64,000 bases of DNA from Zobellia roscoffensis. GTDB lineage: Bacteria; Bacteroidota; Bacteroidia; Flavobacteriales; Flavobacteriaceae. The translations under genes were made by a program, and so were the position numbers. The stretch spans positions 3,685,646-3,749,645 of the forward strand of contig NZ_JADDXT010000002.1 in assembly GCF_015330165.1 (NCBI RefSeq). Reading direction: 5' to 3'. Under the pieces are notes generated by a model. That model was not told the DNA's origin. It worked only from the letters and a program-made list of their open reading frames with translations, and did no database searches. Shown here one piece after another: positions 19,723 to 28,829 of the stretch; positions within the stretch are counted from its first letter, which is position 1; each line of letters starts with the position of its first letter.

Positions 19723-21027
19723 ATGAAAAAACGAGTCATAATTAATTACCTTCTGCTACCCCTATTGACCATTTTTATGGCCAGTTGCACAAAAGATAAT
19801 GGTGTAGAAATAGATGATGATGGAGAATCAGATGATAGCGGGGAGGTTATTGTTACCGAACAGGACAATCAAATTGTATCAGGAAACCCAGCTTTAAATA
19901 GTTTTATAATAGCTTCAAAAGAAGAAACTATGTATACCGTAGATGCTCAAACAGGGGAAGAAACGGCAATTTATACTTTTCCTGATCTTACAGATTTTGA
20001 ATTATTAGCAGGTTATAAAGACGGTACTATTTATGTTACAGCAGATGATAACTCTATAAACGCTGTTAGCATTGGTAATAAGAGTCTACTTTGGGATCAG
20101 GCAATGCTTGAGTACAGGTTCAGTAGTAATGGTGTAACACGGCCAACATGTACAGACGGGGTGTGTTATGCTTCTGGCGGTAGTGGCGTAGTAGTGGCTG
20201 TAGATGAAATATCAGGAAACCTAAAATGGTACTATTCTTCTGATACTGACGGGGAGTTGGATAATGTGTTGAATGACAATAGTGCGCCAGCAATTTATGA
20301 AGATAAAGTATATGTTTTTTCAGATGAAGGTTTTATCAGCGATTTACCTTCCTACATGCATATTCTGAATAAAGAAACTGGCAACCTCATACAAAAGGTG
20401 GAACTACCTCATGAAGTGACAGGTACTCCTGTATTTGAAGATGGAATAATGTATTTGCCAGCAGAAAACCTTTATGCAATAGACTTAGAGACCATTACTA
20501 CTATTTGGACGCTAGAAGCTGGTAGAGCTGGAACCCCTTTTATTTCTGGGGACAAGTTAGTCGTAAATGCTTTGCCCCCAGGGCAAACTATTCGCTCAGC
20601 TTTGTATTGTTTAGATTTAAATACCACTAATATTATTTGGCAGATAGATACAGGAGTTGATACACTGTGGAATCCTTTAGTTGTAGAAAACGTAGTGTAT
20701 AGTAACTATGATAAGGGTTCTAGTTTCCCGGGTGCTACTAATGCCAAACCTTTTGCCTTAGACTTAGAAAGCGGAGAGCGATTATGGTACAATGAAGATG
20801 TAAGTGTAGATTATAGTCCGGTTTTCGCAAATGGAATTCTATTCACTTATGGTCACGATTTGTTCCGTACGGATGATACAGATAATAATGTGGGTTTATT
20901 GACTATTGATGCTAATACCGGCGAGACCCTTTGGCTCAACTCCTTGTTTAGATTTGGTGCCGGTTTAATACCATTAGTCGTAGCAGAAAACGGAGTTTTT
21001 GGTCCCTCTTATTATCGTGGGAATTAA
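19723..21027 (+). CDS. Lipoprotein with PQQ/BamB-like beta-propeller
   Basis: 434 residues. Lipobox-like FMASC near residue 22, an Asp/Glu-rich tether, then repeats of a PQQ-type propeller (for example GNLKWYYSS, TTIWTLEAGRAGTPFISGDKLVV, NIIWQIDTG, GERLWYNEDV, GETLWLNS). No dehydrogenase catalytic residues are evident, so a structural or binding role as in BamB is more likely than an enzyme. It starts 10 bp after the FN3 lipoprotein and is the last gene before a strong terminator at 21056, closing the four-gene operon. Confidence 0.82.
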   Translation: MKKRVIINYLLLPLLTIFMASCTKDNGVEIDDDGESDDSGEVIVTEQDNQIVSGNPALNSFIIASKEETMYTVDAQTGEETAIYTFPDLTDFELLAGYKDGTIYVTADDNSINAVSIGNKSLLWDQAMLEYRFSSNGVTRPTCTDGVCYASGGSGVVVAVDEISGNLKWYYSSDTDGELDNVLNDNSAPAIYEDKVYVFSDEGFISDLPSYMHILNKETGNLIQKVELPHEVTGTPVFEDGIMYLPAENLYAIDLETITTIWTLEAGRAGTPFISGDKLVVNALPPGQTIRSALYCLDLNTTNIIWQIDTGVDTLWNPLVVENVVYSNYDKGSSFPGATNAKPFALDLESGERLWYNEDVSVDYSPVFANGILFTYGHDLFRTDDTDNNVGLLTIDANTGETLWLNSLFRFGAGLIPLVVAENGVFGPSYYRGN

Positions 21028-21055
21028 GTTGGATTTTAAGTTTCGTTTATTGTTG

Positions 21056-21089
21056 AGAGCCCTGTTTAATTAAGACAGGGCTCTTTTTA
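21056..21089 (+). terminator. Rho-independent terminator
   Basis: Perfect 10-bp stem AGAGCCCTGT (21056-21065) with ACAGGGCTCT (21075-21084), a 9-nt loop and a following T-run. It lies 28 bp after the last gene of the protease/lipoprotein operon and separates it from the barrel gene's own promoter element. Confidence 0.9.
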
Positions 21090-21110
21090 TTTAAAAACCT
21101 ATTTGCGTTC

Positions 21111-21180
21111 TACTGGTAATCCAGTAGAAAAAAATACAAAAAATGTGGTATTTCAAAAACCTTGGTCTTCAGATACCTTA
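21111..21180 (+). promoter_or_regulatory. Candidate operator-promoter, copy 2
   Basis: Second copy of the element at 14480: TACTGG-TAAT-CCAGTA (21111-21126), GAAAAAAATACAAA, GGTATTTCA (from 21147), and TACCTTA (21174-21180), all at the same relative spacing. It is placed immediately after the terminator of the upstream operon and 62 bp before the barrel gene ATG at 21242, so that gene has its own promoter under the same presumed control. Confidence 0.7.
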
Positions 21181-21241
21181 GCACTATAAAATAATAAGGG
21201 TTTCGAGAACACGAACATCCATAAACTTTAAAATTTACATT

Positions 21242-21838
21242 ATGAAAAAGTCGGTAAAAGTACTTATGATTTTATTAATTGGTTCGCTAAGTTTTTCAGC
21301 TAATGCACAAATTTTTGGTGTAAAGGCAGGACTTGGATTATCAAATATAAGTTCACCAGATGAGGTTGACAATAATACTTTTGGAAGAGCCTTGGGAGTG
21401 AAAATAGGAGGTACTATAGAATTTGATATAACAGATGATCTATATGTGGGGTCTGGTCTAGGGTTTGCTAAGAAAGGGGCTTCTACGGTAGGAGACACAT
21501 TTAATACTTTTTATTTAGAAATACCTTTAAGTGCACGCTATGATATAGTTGAGTTAGGTGGTTCGGGATATCTTTACGCACTATCCGGTTTTAATGTTGG
21601 TTATATGTTGGCAGCTAATAGAGGGGGTACTAAAGTAAACATAGGTTCAGACCCAGTCAATGATTTCTTCAAGCCGTTTGATTTGGGTTTGAACTTTGGA
21701 GTAGGTGTTATTTTTAACGAGCAAATTGAAATTGGACTGGTCACTGAATTTGGCCTTGTAAACATCTATGCTAACGATTTGTCTACCCTCAGAAATTCGT
21801 CTTTACTAGTCTCATTTGGCTATAAATTTGGGATGTAA
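21242..21838 (+). CDS. Outer-membrane beta-barrel protein (PorT/OmpW-like family)
   Basis: 198 residues with a Sec signal peptide (about 1-21, ending ANA). The mature part begins QIFGVKAGLGLSNI, and alternating beta strands run to a terminal aromatic-rich strand SFGYKFGM, as in small eight-stranded outer-membrane barrels (outer membrane protein beta-barrel domain, PorT-like). Expressed from its own element copy at 21111 and followed by a strong terminator at 21940. The shared element links it to the protease operon; whether it is a T9SS component, a sensor or a structural porin cannot be read from sequence. Confidence 0.82.
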   Translation: MKKSVKVLMILLIGSLSFSANAQIFGVKAGLGLSNISSPDEVDNNTFGRALGVKIGGTIEFDITDDLYVGSGLGFAKKGASTVGDTFNTFYLEIPLSARYDIVELGGSGYLYALSGFNVGYMLAANRGGTKVNIGSDPVNDFFKPFDLGLNFGVGVIFNEQIEIGLVTEFGLVNIYANDLSTLRNSSLLVSFGYKFGM

Positions 21839-22167
21839 TCTATTTATAATAATCGCGTATGAAGTTCAGTCAGTTTGTGTCAAAAAGACCTTTTGTAAGA
21901 GTGTTAAAATAAAATAAGTTTAAGTTGGTTTGGTTAAAGCTCGTATCGTCTAATCGGTACGGGTTTTTTTTTTGATTTATTTTTTGAGAAGTTGAAAAGG
22001 TGTGTAGGACGGTTGGTTCAAGGGCATGAACCCTTCAATGCATCATACGTTTTAGTAAAGGCAGTAAGGTCTTAAGGTAAATTTACCAGTAATTTATGAA
22101 TGTTGTGGCAGATGCACTTCTGTAGAATTTACTATCTTACCATCACTAACACAATCATTAACATTTT
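21839..22167. other. Intergenic, 329 bp, terminator plus promoter region
   Basis: Contains the barrel-gene terminator (annotated separately at 21940) and the upstream region of the TerB-like pair. No ORF or RNA gene recognised besides these. Confidence 0.6.
21940..21972 (+). terminator. Rho-independent terminator
   Basis: Stem CTCGTATCG (21940-21948) pairs with CGGTACGGG (21955-21963) using two G-U pairs and a 6-nt loop, followed by nine Ts. Terminates the barrel gene transcript. Confidence 0.88.
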
Positions 22168-22497
22168 ATGCAGGAAGAAACAGTGGCTTTCACTTTGGCC
22201 GAGAAACTTGCTATGGTGCACGTTGTAAATTCAGTAATATTAGCAGACGGGCAGGTTCATAATGGGGAAATCAACGCAGTAACCCAACTGATGAAACAAA
22301 TTGATTTTGATAGTAATTTTATTATGCAGGCAAGAAACATTGAGAGCGAGCAGGCTATTTTTATTTTGAAGCAAATGTCCCCAAAAAAGAAAACTAATTT
22401 AGAAGGTATCTTAGAGATGACTGCTATTTCCGATGGATTTAAACATTCCACCGAAAAGAGTCTCATGACCTTTATTTTTGAATCTATGAACAAGTAA
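22168..22497 (+). CDS. TerB-like domain protein (paralogue 1)
   Basis: 109-residue helical cytoplasmic protein. The pattern KLAMVHVVNSVILADGQVHNGEINAVTQLM, with the acidic ADGxxxxxE motif, resembles the tellurite-resistance TerB/YjfI-type all-alpha domain. It is followed 12 bp later by a related gene with the same layout (ADGTIHPSEVEAMKDL), so the two form a tandem duplicated pair. No other ter genes are present, so tellurite resistance should not be assumed. Function unknown. Confidence 0.65.
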   Translation: MQEETVAFTLAEKLAMVHVVNSVILADGQVHNGEINAVTQLMKQIDFDSNFIMQARNIESEQAIFILKQMSPKKKTNLEGILEMTAISDGFKHSTEKSLMTFIFESMNK

Positions 22498-22509
22498 AGC
22501 AGACAAAGT

Positions 22510-22869
22510 ATGACTATGAAAATCAAAAAATTGAGAAAAGTACAGTTTGAAGAAATAGAAAAGAAGGCCATTTTTGTAATGACCCATGAGGTCATATTGG
22601 CAGATGGCACCATTCATCCTAGTGAAGTAGAGGCTATGAAAGACCTACAGGAAGGAATTGGCATGGGCCCCGATTTGATTGCTGAAGCAAAACAAACATC
22701 TGTTGATGAGGCTCTGGTGTCACTTCATAATATGACGTATTCTAAAAAGAAGGTTTTGGCTCAGATTCTTGAAGAAATGGCTATTTCAGATAACCATTTG
22801 CATGAGAAAGAAATGCAATTAATTATTCAGACCTTTAAGAATATTGGAATAGGAGGAGAGACCGAGTAG
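22510..22869 (+). CDS. TerB-like domain protein (paralogue 2)
   Basis: 119 residues. It aligns by eye with its neighbour at 22168: VILADG...E..M..L, then EAKQTSVDEALVSLHNMTYSKKKVLAQILEEMAISDNHLHEKE matching ARNIESEQAIFILKQMSPKKKTNLEGILEMTAISDGFKHSTEK. The short gap and shared direction suggest one operon and a local duplication. A short helical bundle with a conserved acidic loop may bind metal, as shown for TerB homologues. Ends 53 bp before the convergent HD gene. Confidence 0.65.
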   Translation: MTMKIKKLRKVQFEEIEKKAIFVMTHEVILADGTIHPSEVEAMKDLQEGIGMGPDLIAEAKQTSVDEALVSLHNMTYSKKKVLAQILEEMAISDNHLHEKEMQLIIQTFKNIGIGGETE

Positions 22870-22922
22870 GCCAAAGCAATTGTGGTAACTGATTTGGCAC
22901 CGTCATTAATAAACAAAGTTCT

Positions 22923-23516
22923 TTATAGTTGTTTACGATTTTTCTTTAATTGCGCTAAGTTTTTTTGTTTTAACGGTTCCAATACTTCTTGCCCATATTT
23001 GGTGAAAAATTGGTGGTTTTCGACAAATTCAATATTCATGGAGCGCCAATCAACATCCGAGAATTCGGTATGTGAAAATTTGACCAATTCATTTCTTAAA
23101 AGGTTGGTTTTTGATTGATATTGGTCCGTACCTAAGTAAAACAGATCGGCATCGCACATTATCTCTTCATAAATACCATGTGGATTTTGTGGCATTCGTG
23201 TGGCCTGTATACAACCGGTCACTTGTCCTATTATTTCTTTGGAACAGTTTTGAGCCAGCAAAAAATTACTAGCCTCTATTATACTGTAACTTTCATGGTC
23301 GGCAAAAACCGTTGCCATACCAGTATCGTGAAAAAGGGCCGCTAATAAAACGGACTGTAATTCTTCCAAGTCTCTATTCTCGTACATTCCAATTTTTAAG
23401 ACATTCTCATAAACGTCCATGGTGTGTTGCATGTTATGAAAAGGCAAAGAATCGCAACGACTTCTAGAGAGAAGCCCTATGCAGTAAATTTTAGCTTTTC
23501 CAATAATTTTCTTCAT
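22923..23516 (-). CDS. HD-domain phosphohydrolase
   Basis: 197 residues, single HD domain. Metal-binding residues visible: His31 (MQHTMDVYENV), His63-Asp64 (LFHDTGM), His74 and an Asp pair in CDADLFYLG (122 and 124). The predicted activity is metal-dependent phosphohydrolysis, probably of a nucleotide; the substrate is not determinable. Monocistronic, with convergent TerB-like genes at its 3' side and a 460-bp gap upstream. Confidence 0.82.
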   Translation of the reverse strand: MKKIIGKAKIYCIGLLSRSRCDSLPFHNMQHTMDVYENVLKIGMYENRDLEELQSVLLAALFHDTGMATVFADHESYSIIEASNFLLAQNCSKEIIGQVTGCIQATRMPQNPHGIYEEIMCDADLFYLGTDQYQSKTNLLRNELVKFSHTEFSDVDWRSMNIEFVENHQFFTKYGQEVLEPLKQKNLAQLKKNRKQL

Positions 23517-23976
23517 TGTACTAAGAATGTTTTATAAAAGTAGAATCATACTATTGATAACCTGATATTTGTTATTCAGCCCATTAGTACTGTTTGGTAT
23601 AATCTTATGGATACCTTGTTTCGCCATGCTAAGTACACTTTATTAAATTAAAGAAACAGCATTTTTCTTTGTTCGGTCAAACTAATCGCTATTGGGTTAA
23701 ATATCTGTCATGTCTAAAATGAATAACGTTTCAATAGGTACATATCTTGTATAGCTTCTTAACGACCTTTAAAATCATTACTTAATACTTTTTGGAGGAG
23801 GTATTTCGCACCTTAGTCTGGTATTATTTTCTATAAAATCAACGGGCTTGCAGCGTATACATCATGGGGAGAGATATTTATTATACGCTAGCTGTAAAAG
23901 TAGTTTATTTAAATTCTTTTCTAATAAGCATCTAAAATTCCTTTTACATTGGTATTTTTAGATTTAAAATTAAGGT
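23517..23976. other. Intergenic, 460 bp, divergent promoter region
   Basis: Separates the divergent HD and sugar-kinase genes. No ORF of convincing length. One inverted repeat is visible: AGCGTATA (23852-23859) and TATACGCT (23882-23889), 22 nt apart and about 90 bp before the kinase ATG; a possible operator or weak hairpin. Nothing else recognised. Confidence 0.5.
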
Positions 23977-24981
23977 ATGGGTCAGATTATAACATTTGGA
24001 GAAGTTTTACTGCGTATTTCGCCAAGAGGAAATAAGAAATTCATTCAATCTAACATTGTTGAGTTTTATTTTGGAGGAACAGAGCTGAATGTGGGTATTT
24101 CAATTTCCAATTTTGGCGGAAATGTAAAACATATAAGTGCTGTATCTGATGATTTTATTGGAGAAACGGCCATGGCATACATTCGTAAATTTGGTGTCGA
24201 TACTTCTTCAATTACGCTATCAAAACGCCCTTTAGGCGTTTATTTCTTAGAGGTTGGAGCTGTTATAAGACCAAGTATGATTTCATACAATAGATCGCAC
24301 TCCGCTTTTTCTGAAATAGAGCCTACCAAAGTGAATTGGGAAAATGCATTGCAGAACGGGGAGTGGGTACATTGGACCGGAATAACTCCTGCCTTATCAA
24401 AAGGAGCTTATGAGACCCTAAGGGAAGGACTTAAGTTAGCTAGGCAAAAAGGCTTAGCGGTTTCTGCTGACCCAACATACCGCAGTGGTTTATGGAAATA
24501 TGAACAAGACCCAAAAGAAGCATTATCGGAACTTCTTAATTACTCTACTATTTTTATTGGCGGTGTAAATGAGATTAATGAAGTGCTAGGCACTGATTTT
24601 GGTTACGAAAACGATGATTTTATTGAAGCCAGCAAGCAATTAATGTTGGCCTTCCCAACCATTGAAAAGGTATTTGATAAAATAAGAACTTCATTAAACT
24701 CTTCGTGGCATAAAATCAGGGCCAGAATGTGGAACGGCACTGATTTTAGAGAAACCGAAGATCTTGATATTACCCACGTTGTAGATAGAATAGGAACCGG
24801 AGATGCTTTTGCGGCAGGCTTAATTTATGGTTTACAAAAATACGACGATTATAAAGCTATGGAATTTGCAAGTGCCGCCTGCGCATTAAAACACACCTAT
24901 GAAGGCGATGTGAATTTGGCAACTGTAAAAGAAGTAACTAATATATTGGGAGGTAATATTACAGGGCGGTTGGTTAGATAA
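23977..24981 (+). CDS. kdgK: PfkB family sugar kinase, probable 2-dehydro-3-deoxygluconokinase
   Basis: 334 residues, ribokinase fold. N-terminal ITFGEVLLRISP and GGTELNVGISISNFGG match KDG kinases, and the C-terminal PfkB signature VDRIGTGDAFAAGL places the catalytic base at Asp276. KdgK phosphorylates 2-keto-3-deoxygluconate to KDPG, the entry point for uronic acids from alginate, pectin and ulvan. No KDPG aldolase is adjacent, and the following gene is on the opposite strand, so it stands alone. Other PfkB substrates (fructose, 5-dehydro-2-deoxygluconate) are less likely but not excluded. Confidence 0.8.
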   Translation: MGQIITFGEVLLRISPRGNKKFIQSNIVEFYFGGTELNVGISISNFGGNVKHISAVSDDFIGETAMAYIRKFGVDTSSITLSKRPLGVYFLEVGAVIRPSMISYNRSHSAFSEIEPTKVNWENALQNGEWVHWTGITPALSKGAYETLREGLKLARQKGLAVSADPTYRSGLWKYEQDPKEALSELLNYSTIFIGGVNEINEVLGTDFGYENDDFIEASKQLMLAFPTIEKVFDKIRTSLNSSWHKIRARMWNGTDFRETEDLDITHVVDRIGTGDAFAAGLIYGLQKYDDYKAMEFASAACALKHTYEGDVNLATVKEVTNILGGNITGRLVR

Positions 24982-24992
24982 AAATGTAGTGG

Positions 24993-25577
24993 CTAACCTA
25001 TATTTTGAATGCTATAATTCGTATTTCTAACTTGAAGATGTTCTAGTGTTTTTCCTGTTAGTATCTTGTTTCCAATAATTTCAAAACCTGTTTTTAAGTA
25101 TAATTTCTTGGCATAGGGGTTGTCTTTTTCTACCAATAAACCAAGATTGCCGTTTTGTTTGGTAACATACTCATGAATTAAAAAGCGCAATATTTTAGAA
25201 CCCACACCTTTACCCTGTTGGTCCGGACGTACGGCTAAACTATCAATATAATATTCTCCGCTGCTGGTCTCATCTTCAGGAGTAAAGTCTCTTTTGAACC
25301 ACGATTTTATGAGTGCCGTTACAGGAGCTCTCAACTTATGTAAGTCCGCTCCGTCATAGACATTGGCCACGGCTATTACTCCATCTTCATTTTCAAGTAT
25401 CCAGCAGTTCTCATAAGAGTACTGATTTCCAGGTTCGCTAATTAGTCTTTCTAAGAACTGAGTCGCTTTAGAGATGGACTTTTCACCAATAAACGTAAAT
25501 ACAAAATCTTTAGTCGCCAACAACATAAGTGCGGCTATGGGTTTTGCATCTTCAGGTTTTGCTAGTCTAATGGACAT
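24993..25577 (-). CDS. GNAT family N-acetyltransferase
   Basis: 194 residues, single GNAT fold. Acetyl-CoA-binding motif A is YYIDSLAVRPDQQGKGVGSKILRFL (RxxGKG-type), followed by motif B LVEKDNPYAKKLYLKTGFE. Substrate unknown (amine, peptide or antibiotic). Convergent with kdgK, 11 bp apart; 105 bp downstream of the DEAD-box helicase gene on the same strand. Confidence 0.88.
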   Translation of the reverse strand: MSIRLAKPEDAKPIAALMLLATKDFVFTFIGEKSISKATQFLERLISEPGNQYSYENCWILENEDGVIAVANVYDGADLHKLRAPVTALIKSWFKRDFTPEDETSSGEYYIDSLAVRPDQQGKGVGSKILRFLIHEYVTKQNGNLGLLVEKDNPYAKKLYLKTGFEIIGNKILTGKTLEHLQVRNTNYSIQNIG

Positions 25578-25682
25578 ATTTTTTGCGTTTAACTAGGGCT
25601 GTTTTCTAATTTCCCTGTCATTTTTTTTGACTACAGGAAGTATAGGAATAAAATCAAAATCCAGACTCAGTAAGGTGTTACA

Positions 25683-27044
25683 TCACCATTTTTTCTTGCG
25701 ACTTTTTTTGTTTTGAATTTTGTCACCCCGTTTCTGCGGTTTTTTGTATTTCCGTTTTAAGGTCTTTTCGTAGCTTTTTACCTTATTTTTTTGTTTACTG
25801 TTCTTTGCCGATTTTTCGTGAAATGAAGGGCCTCTTTCAACCGTTTTTGTATTGACGGATTCTTCTTCTAGATTTATAGGTTTGTCTTGTTCTTCAGGAA
25901 TGAGCTCAGAACTAATTTCTACCGTTTCAGGAAATTCATTTTGTGGTATCTGGTAATTCATCAAGCTTTCAATTGCAGCTTTTAAATCGTTTTCTTTTTC
26001 GCCATAAAAAAGAATAGACCTTCCCTTTTCACCGGCTCTACCGGTTCTTCCTATTCGGTGGATATAGTTTTCCGGGTAGAAAGGTGTTTCAAAACTAATA
26101 ACCGTACTAATTTTATCTATATCAATACCACGTGCAATAACATCGGTTGCAATTAGAATCCGGCTTGTACCACTTTCAAATTTATCAATAGATTTTGTAC
26201 GGTGGTTTTGCTCTTTACTGGAGTGAATAACGGAAATTTCATCTTCAAAATCCAGCGTCTCGGATAATCTGTCGGCAATAGATTTACTGGCTACAAAAAT
26301 CAATACTTTATTAAGCTCTTCTTTATCCTGTAAAAGATGATTCAATAAGTTGACCTTAGTATAAAAATTAGGGACGGCATAGGATTCTTGACGAATTGTA
26401 TCTAAAGGCGTACCACTTATAGAAATTGTTTTTTTGACCGGGTTAACCAAAAAGTCATCCATCAATTGGTCAACATAACTCGTCATAGTTGCCGAAAATA
26501 GAATGTTTTGGCGTTTGGTAGGCAAGTATTCAAAGATATGTCTTAGCTGCGTTTTATATCCAAAATCTAGCATGACATCTACTTCATCGATCACCAGCTT
26601 TTTAATGGCCTTTAACCGTAAGACATTTGCCAAAACAAGGTCATACGTCCTTCTAGGTGTACCTACAATAATATCTTGGCCTTCTGCAACCGCCCTCTTT
26701 TGACGATTTATATTATTAGAACCTCCGTAAACACCCAGTGCTCTCACACTAAGGTAGGGAGTTAGTTTTTCAATCTGTTCTACTATTTGAATAACAAGCT
26801 CCCTGGTAGGCGCGAGAATCAATACCCTAGGGTGCATCTGGTCAGAATACTTTAAATCTTGTAAAATAGGCAGGAGATATGCCATTGTTTTTCCCGTACC
26901 CGTCTGTGCAATCCCAACAAAATCAGAACCGCCCATAATGGTGGAGTAAGATGCTTCTTGAATAGGAGTAGGATTATCGAACCCTAGATCAACAATAGCA
27001 TTTTGCAATTGCTTTTTGATTTTAAAATCTTGGAAAGTATTCAT
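25683..27044 (-). CDS. DEAD-box family ATP-dependent RNA helicase (DEVD variant)
   Basis: 453 residues with all helicase motifs. Q motif (GFDNPTPIQ, 21-29), Walker A AQTGTGKT (46-53), PTRELV, motif II DEVD at 153-156 instead of DEAD, motif III SAT, motif V DVIARGID, motif VI HRIGRTGRAG. The motif Ib region reads TPRRTYDL where TPGRL is usual. A basic Lys/Arg-rich tail (about 400-453) should bind RNA. Predicted role: RNA remodelling in cold adaptation, ribosome assembly or mRNA decay. ATG at 27044. Confidence 0.92.
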   Translation of the reverse strand: MNTFQDFKIKKQLQNAIVDLGFDNPTPIQEASYSTIMGGSDFVGIAQTGTGKTMAYLLPILQDLKYSDQMHPRVLILAPTRELVIQIVEQIEKLTPYLSVRALGVYGGSNNINRQKRAVAEGQDIIVGTPRRTYDLVLANVLRLKAIKKLVIDEVDVMLDFGYKTQLRHIFEYLPTKRQNILFSATMTSYVDQLMDDFLVNPVKKTISISGTPLDTIRQESYAVPNFYTKVNLLNHLLQDKEELNKVLIFVASKSIADRLSETLDFEDEISVIHSSKEQNHRTKSIDKFESGTSRILIATDVIARGIDIDKISTVISFETPFYPENYIHRIGRTGRAGEKGRSILFYGEKENDLKAAIESLMNYQIPQNEFPETVEISSELIPEEQDKPINLEEESVNTKTVERGPSFHEKSAKNSKQKNKVKSYEKTLKRKYKKPQKRGDKIQNKKSRKKKW

Positions 27045-27281
27045 TTTGCAAAGTAATCAAGAAAAATCGTATGGTAAGGGTATTTGGGCCAATTATAATT
27101 GATTATTTACAATCGCACTGATTTTTCTATTTGAATTCTTCCAGTTCCATGCCAAATACGTCTTTTCTAGAATAACAAAACAAGTTTCCAAAGATTCTTT
27201 GCAATTGATACGGAGGTAAGGAATTGAATTATTAGTATTAGTTTTGATCTGTGATAAGTCCGCCTAATTGAAATTTTATTT

Positions 27282-27674
27282 ATGCCGTATCAAGATGTGT
27301 TTGTTCTTTTTTGGAATCAGGTAGAAGAAAGTGTTGAAAAAGGTAACTTTGCTAAGTTGACCATGGCAAAGACCATTGGGAAGCCTAATCTGAAAAATAT
27401 CTTTGTTAGACCGGTGTATTCTGAAGACGACTTTAAAGTCCTTCTAAAATTACGCTATAGATCAAAGGAGACCGAGGACGAGGAAGATGAACTTACATTA
27501 GAAGAGGCTTTTAAAGTTTTGAAATCTCATTTAAAGACCCATTTCTTTTCTGTTATATTATTTACCACTAAAAAGGATGTCATTTTCAAAGTGAATAAAA
27601 AGGGAGCGGGTAGTATTACCGAAACCCCCCCATCATTTAGTGCGGTTACCCAGGCTAGAAGAGATGAAGAATAG
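27282..27674 (+). CDS. Hypothetical protein, 130 aa
   Basis: I do not recognise a family. The protein is soluble and charged: an N-terminal helix (MPYQDVFVLFWNQVEESVEKGNFAKLTMAKTIG), a short acidic stretch (ETEDEEDELTLEE, about 62-75), and a hydrophobic strand FFSVILFTTKKDVIFKV near residue 90, ending in a polar tail. It has a plausible ATG start, normal codon use and no overlap with neighbours, so it is probably real. Confidence 0.6.
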   Translation: MPYQDVFVLFWNQVEESVEKGNFAKLTMAKTIGKPNLKNIFVRPVYSEDDFKVLLKLRYRSKETEDEEDELTLEEAFKVLKSHLKTHFFSVILFTTKKDVIFKVNKKGAGSITETPPSFSAVTQARRDEE

Positions 27675-27808
27675 GTTAGTGCCAGTACATTTTTTCTTTA
27701 CGGTCTGTGGATGAAGTTAAATTTATGATATTTAGTGACTTAATAAATATTTACAGGCCACTCAGTTAGGCAAAAAAACTCTATATTTTTTACACGCTTT
27801 AGTTGTGG

Positions 27809-28542
27809 CTAGAAGTATTTTTTGATAGCCCTTTTTTCCATTCTTTTCAATTGATTCCTTTCGTAAAACACTTTAAATATTTTCGTCTGTTTTTTATCTA
27901 TAAATTGTTCTATTGTAGCATCATAACAATGGTTGTGTGATAATCCGTAATATATTCCGGTTAATGATTCACTTATTTTCAGTTTACATAAATCGTCCTT
28001 TAAAATCATTAACCTCTTTTCATATTCTTTTTCCCAATAATGTGATTTAGACATAAATAAACGTTTAAAATTACGTTCTATGATTTGTTCTATGTTTTTT
28101 TCTTTTGAGATGTTTCTATCCCAATAAAGAGAAACGTTTTCTTTTAAATCATATTCTCAAACTTAAAAAACTTTAAATGTTTATTTTCAACAGTGAATAA
28201 GTCTGTGTCTATCTCCAAGCAAATACCTTTATGATTTTTCGAATATTGCGTCCACATCATTTCATTTTCAAATCCTTTATATTGATCAGAATGGACGAAA
28301 CATAATGCTTGTATTTTAGACTTAATTTCCTCTCCTAATTTTTTCTGATTATTTATATGAGTTTCACTTGAATATGTATCAGGGTACATTCCTTTATAGT
28401 CTATATTAACACCACCAAAAGCCCATTCTTGGTTTTCTTTTGGTCCGTTCATTTTATTTAAAAAATTAGTCCTTAAAGTCATTGAAGGAAGTATAAACTC
28501 TATTGCAGTAGTCAATTTAGTATAGTGATAAATCTTTGGCAT
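27809..28542 (-). pseudogene. DUF2971 family gene broken by a frameshift
   Basis: The 5' part (28542 to 28144, 132 codons) encodes MPKIYHYTKL... and the typical DUF2971 core MMWTQYSKNHKGICLEID, then stops at TAA after ENMI. Reading on in the -1 frame from 28150 gives DLKENVSLYWDRNISKEKN... continuous with the downstream frame that contains MSKSHYWEKEYEKR, ending at 27809. Joined, the product would be about 245 residues, the usual family size. The change is a net loss of one base (or gain of two) near 28150. It may be a true inactivation or a sequencing error. DUF2971 proteins are common accessory genes, some in defence or toxin-like contexts; function is not established. Confidence 0.75.
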
Positions 28543-28829
28543 TTAGTTAATATTTTTTGGTATTGCTCACAATAATTTTAAAAACGAACCCAAGTCCGTT
28601 TACTTCTCTTTTACGAATACTAATCTATGGATTTTTACGGCATTAAAAGTTCTTGTGACACTATGGGCACATATTTTTAAAGTAGTGTCTGCCGCAATAG
28701 ACAATCAAATTATAGAAATATAAAAAATCAACCGTTGTGTTTGAACGGAAATAACGATTTTGTATATTCATCGCTTATTGGAAAAGTGAAATTTCAAGGA
28801 CAAGAACAGATAAAAAGAATTCAGGGCTA

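Noticed and set aside
22168..22869. Tellurite resistance function
   Set aside because: Only TerB-like folds are present; no terC, terD or terZ-type genes in the window.
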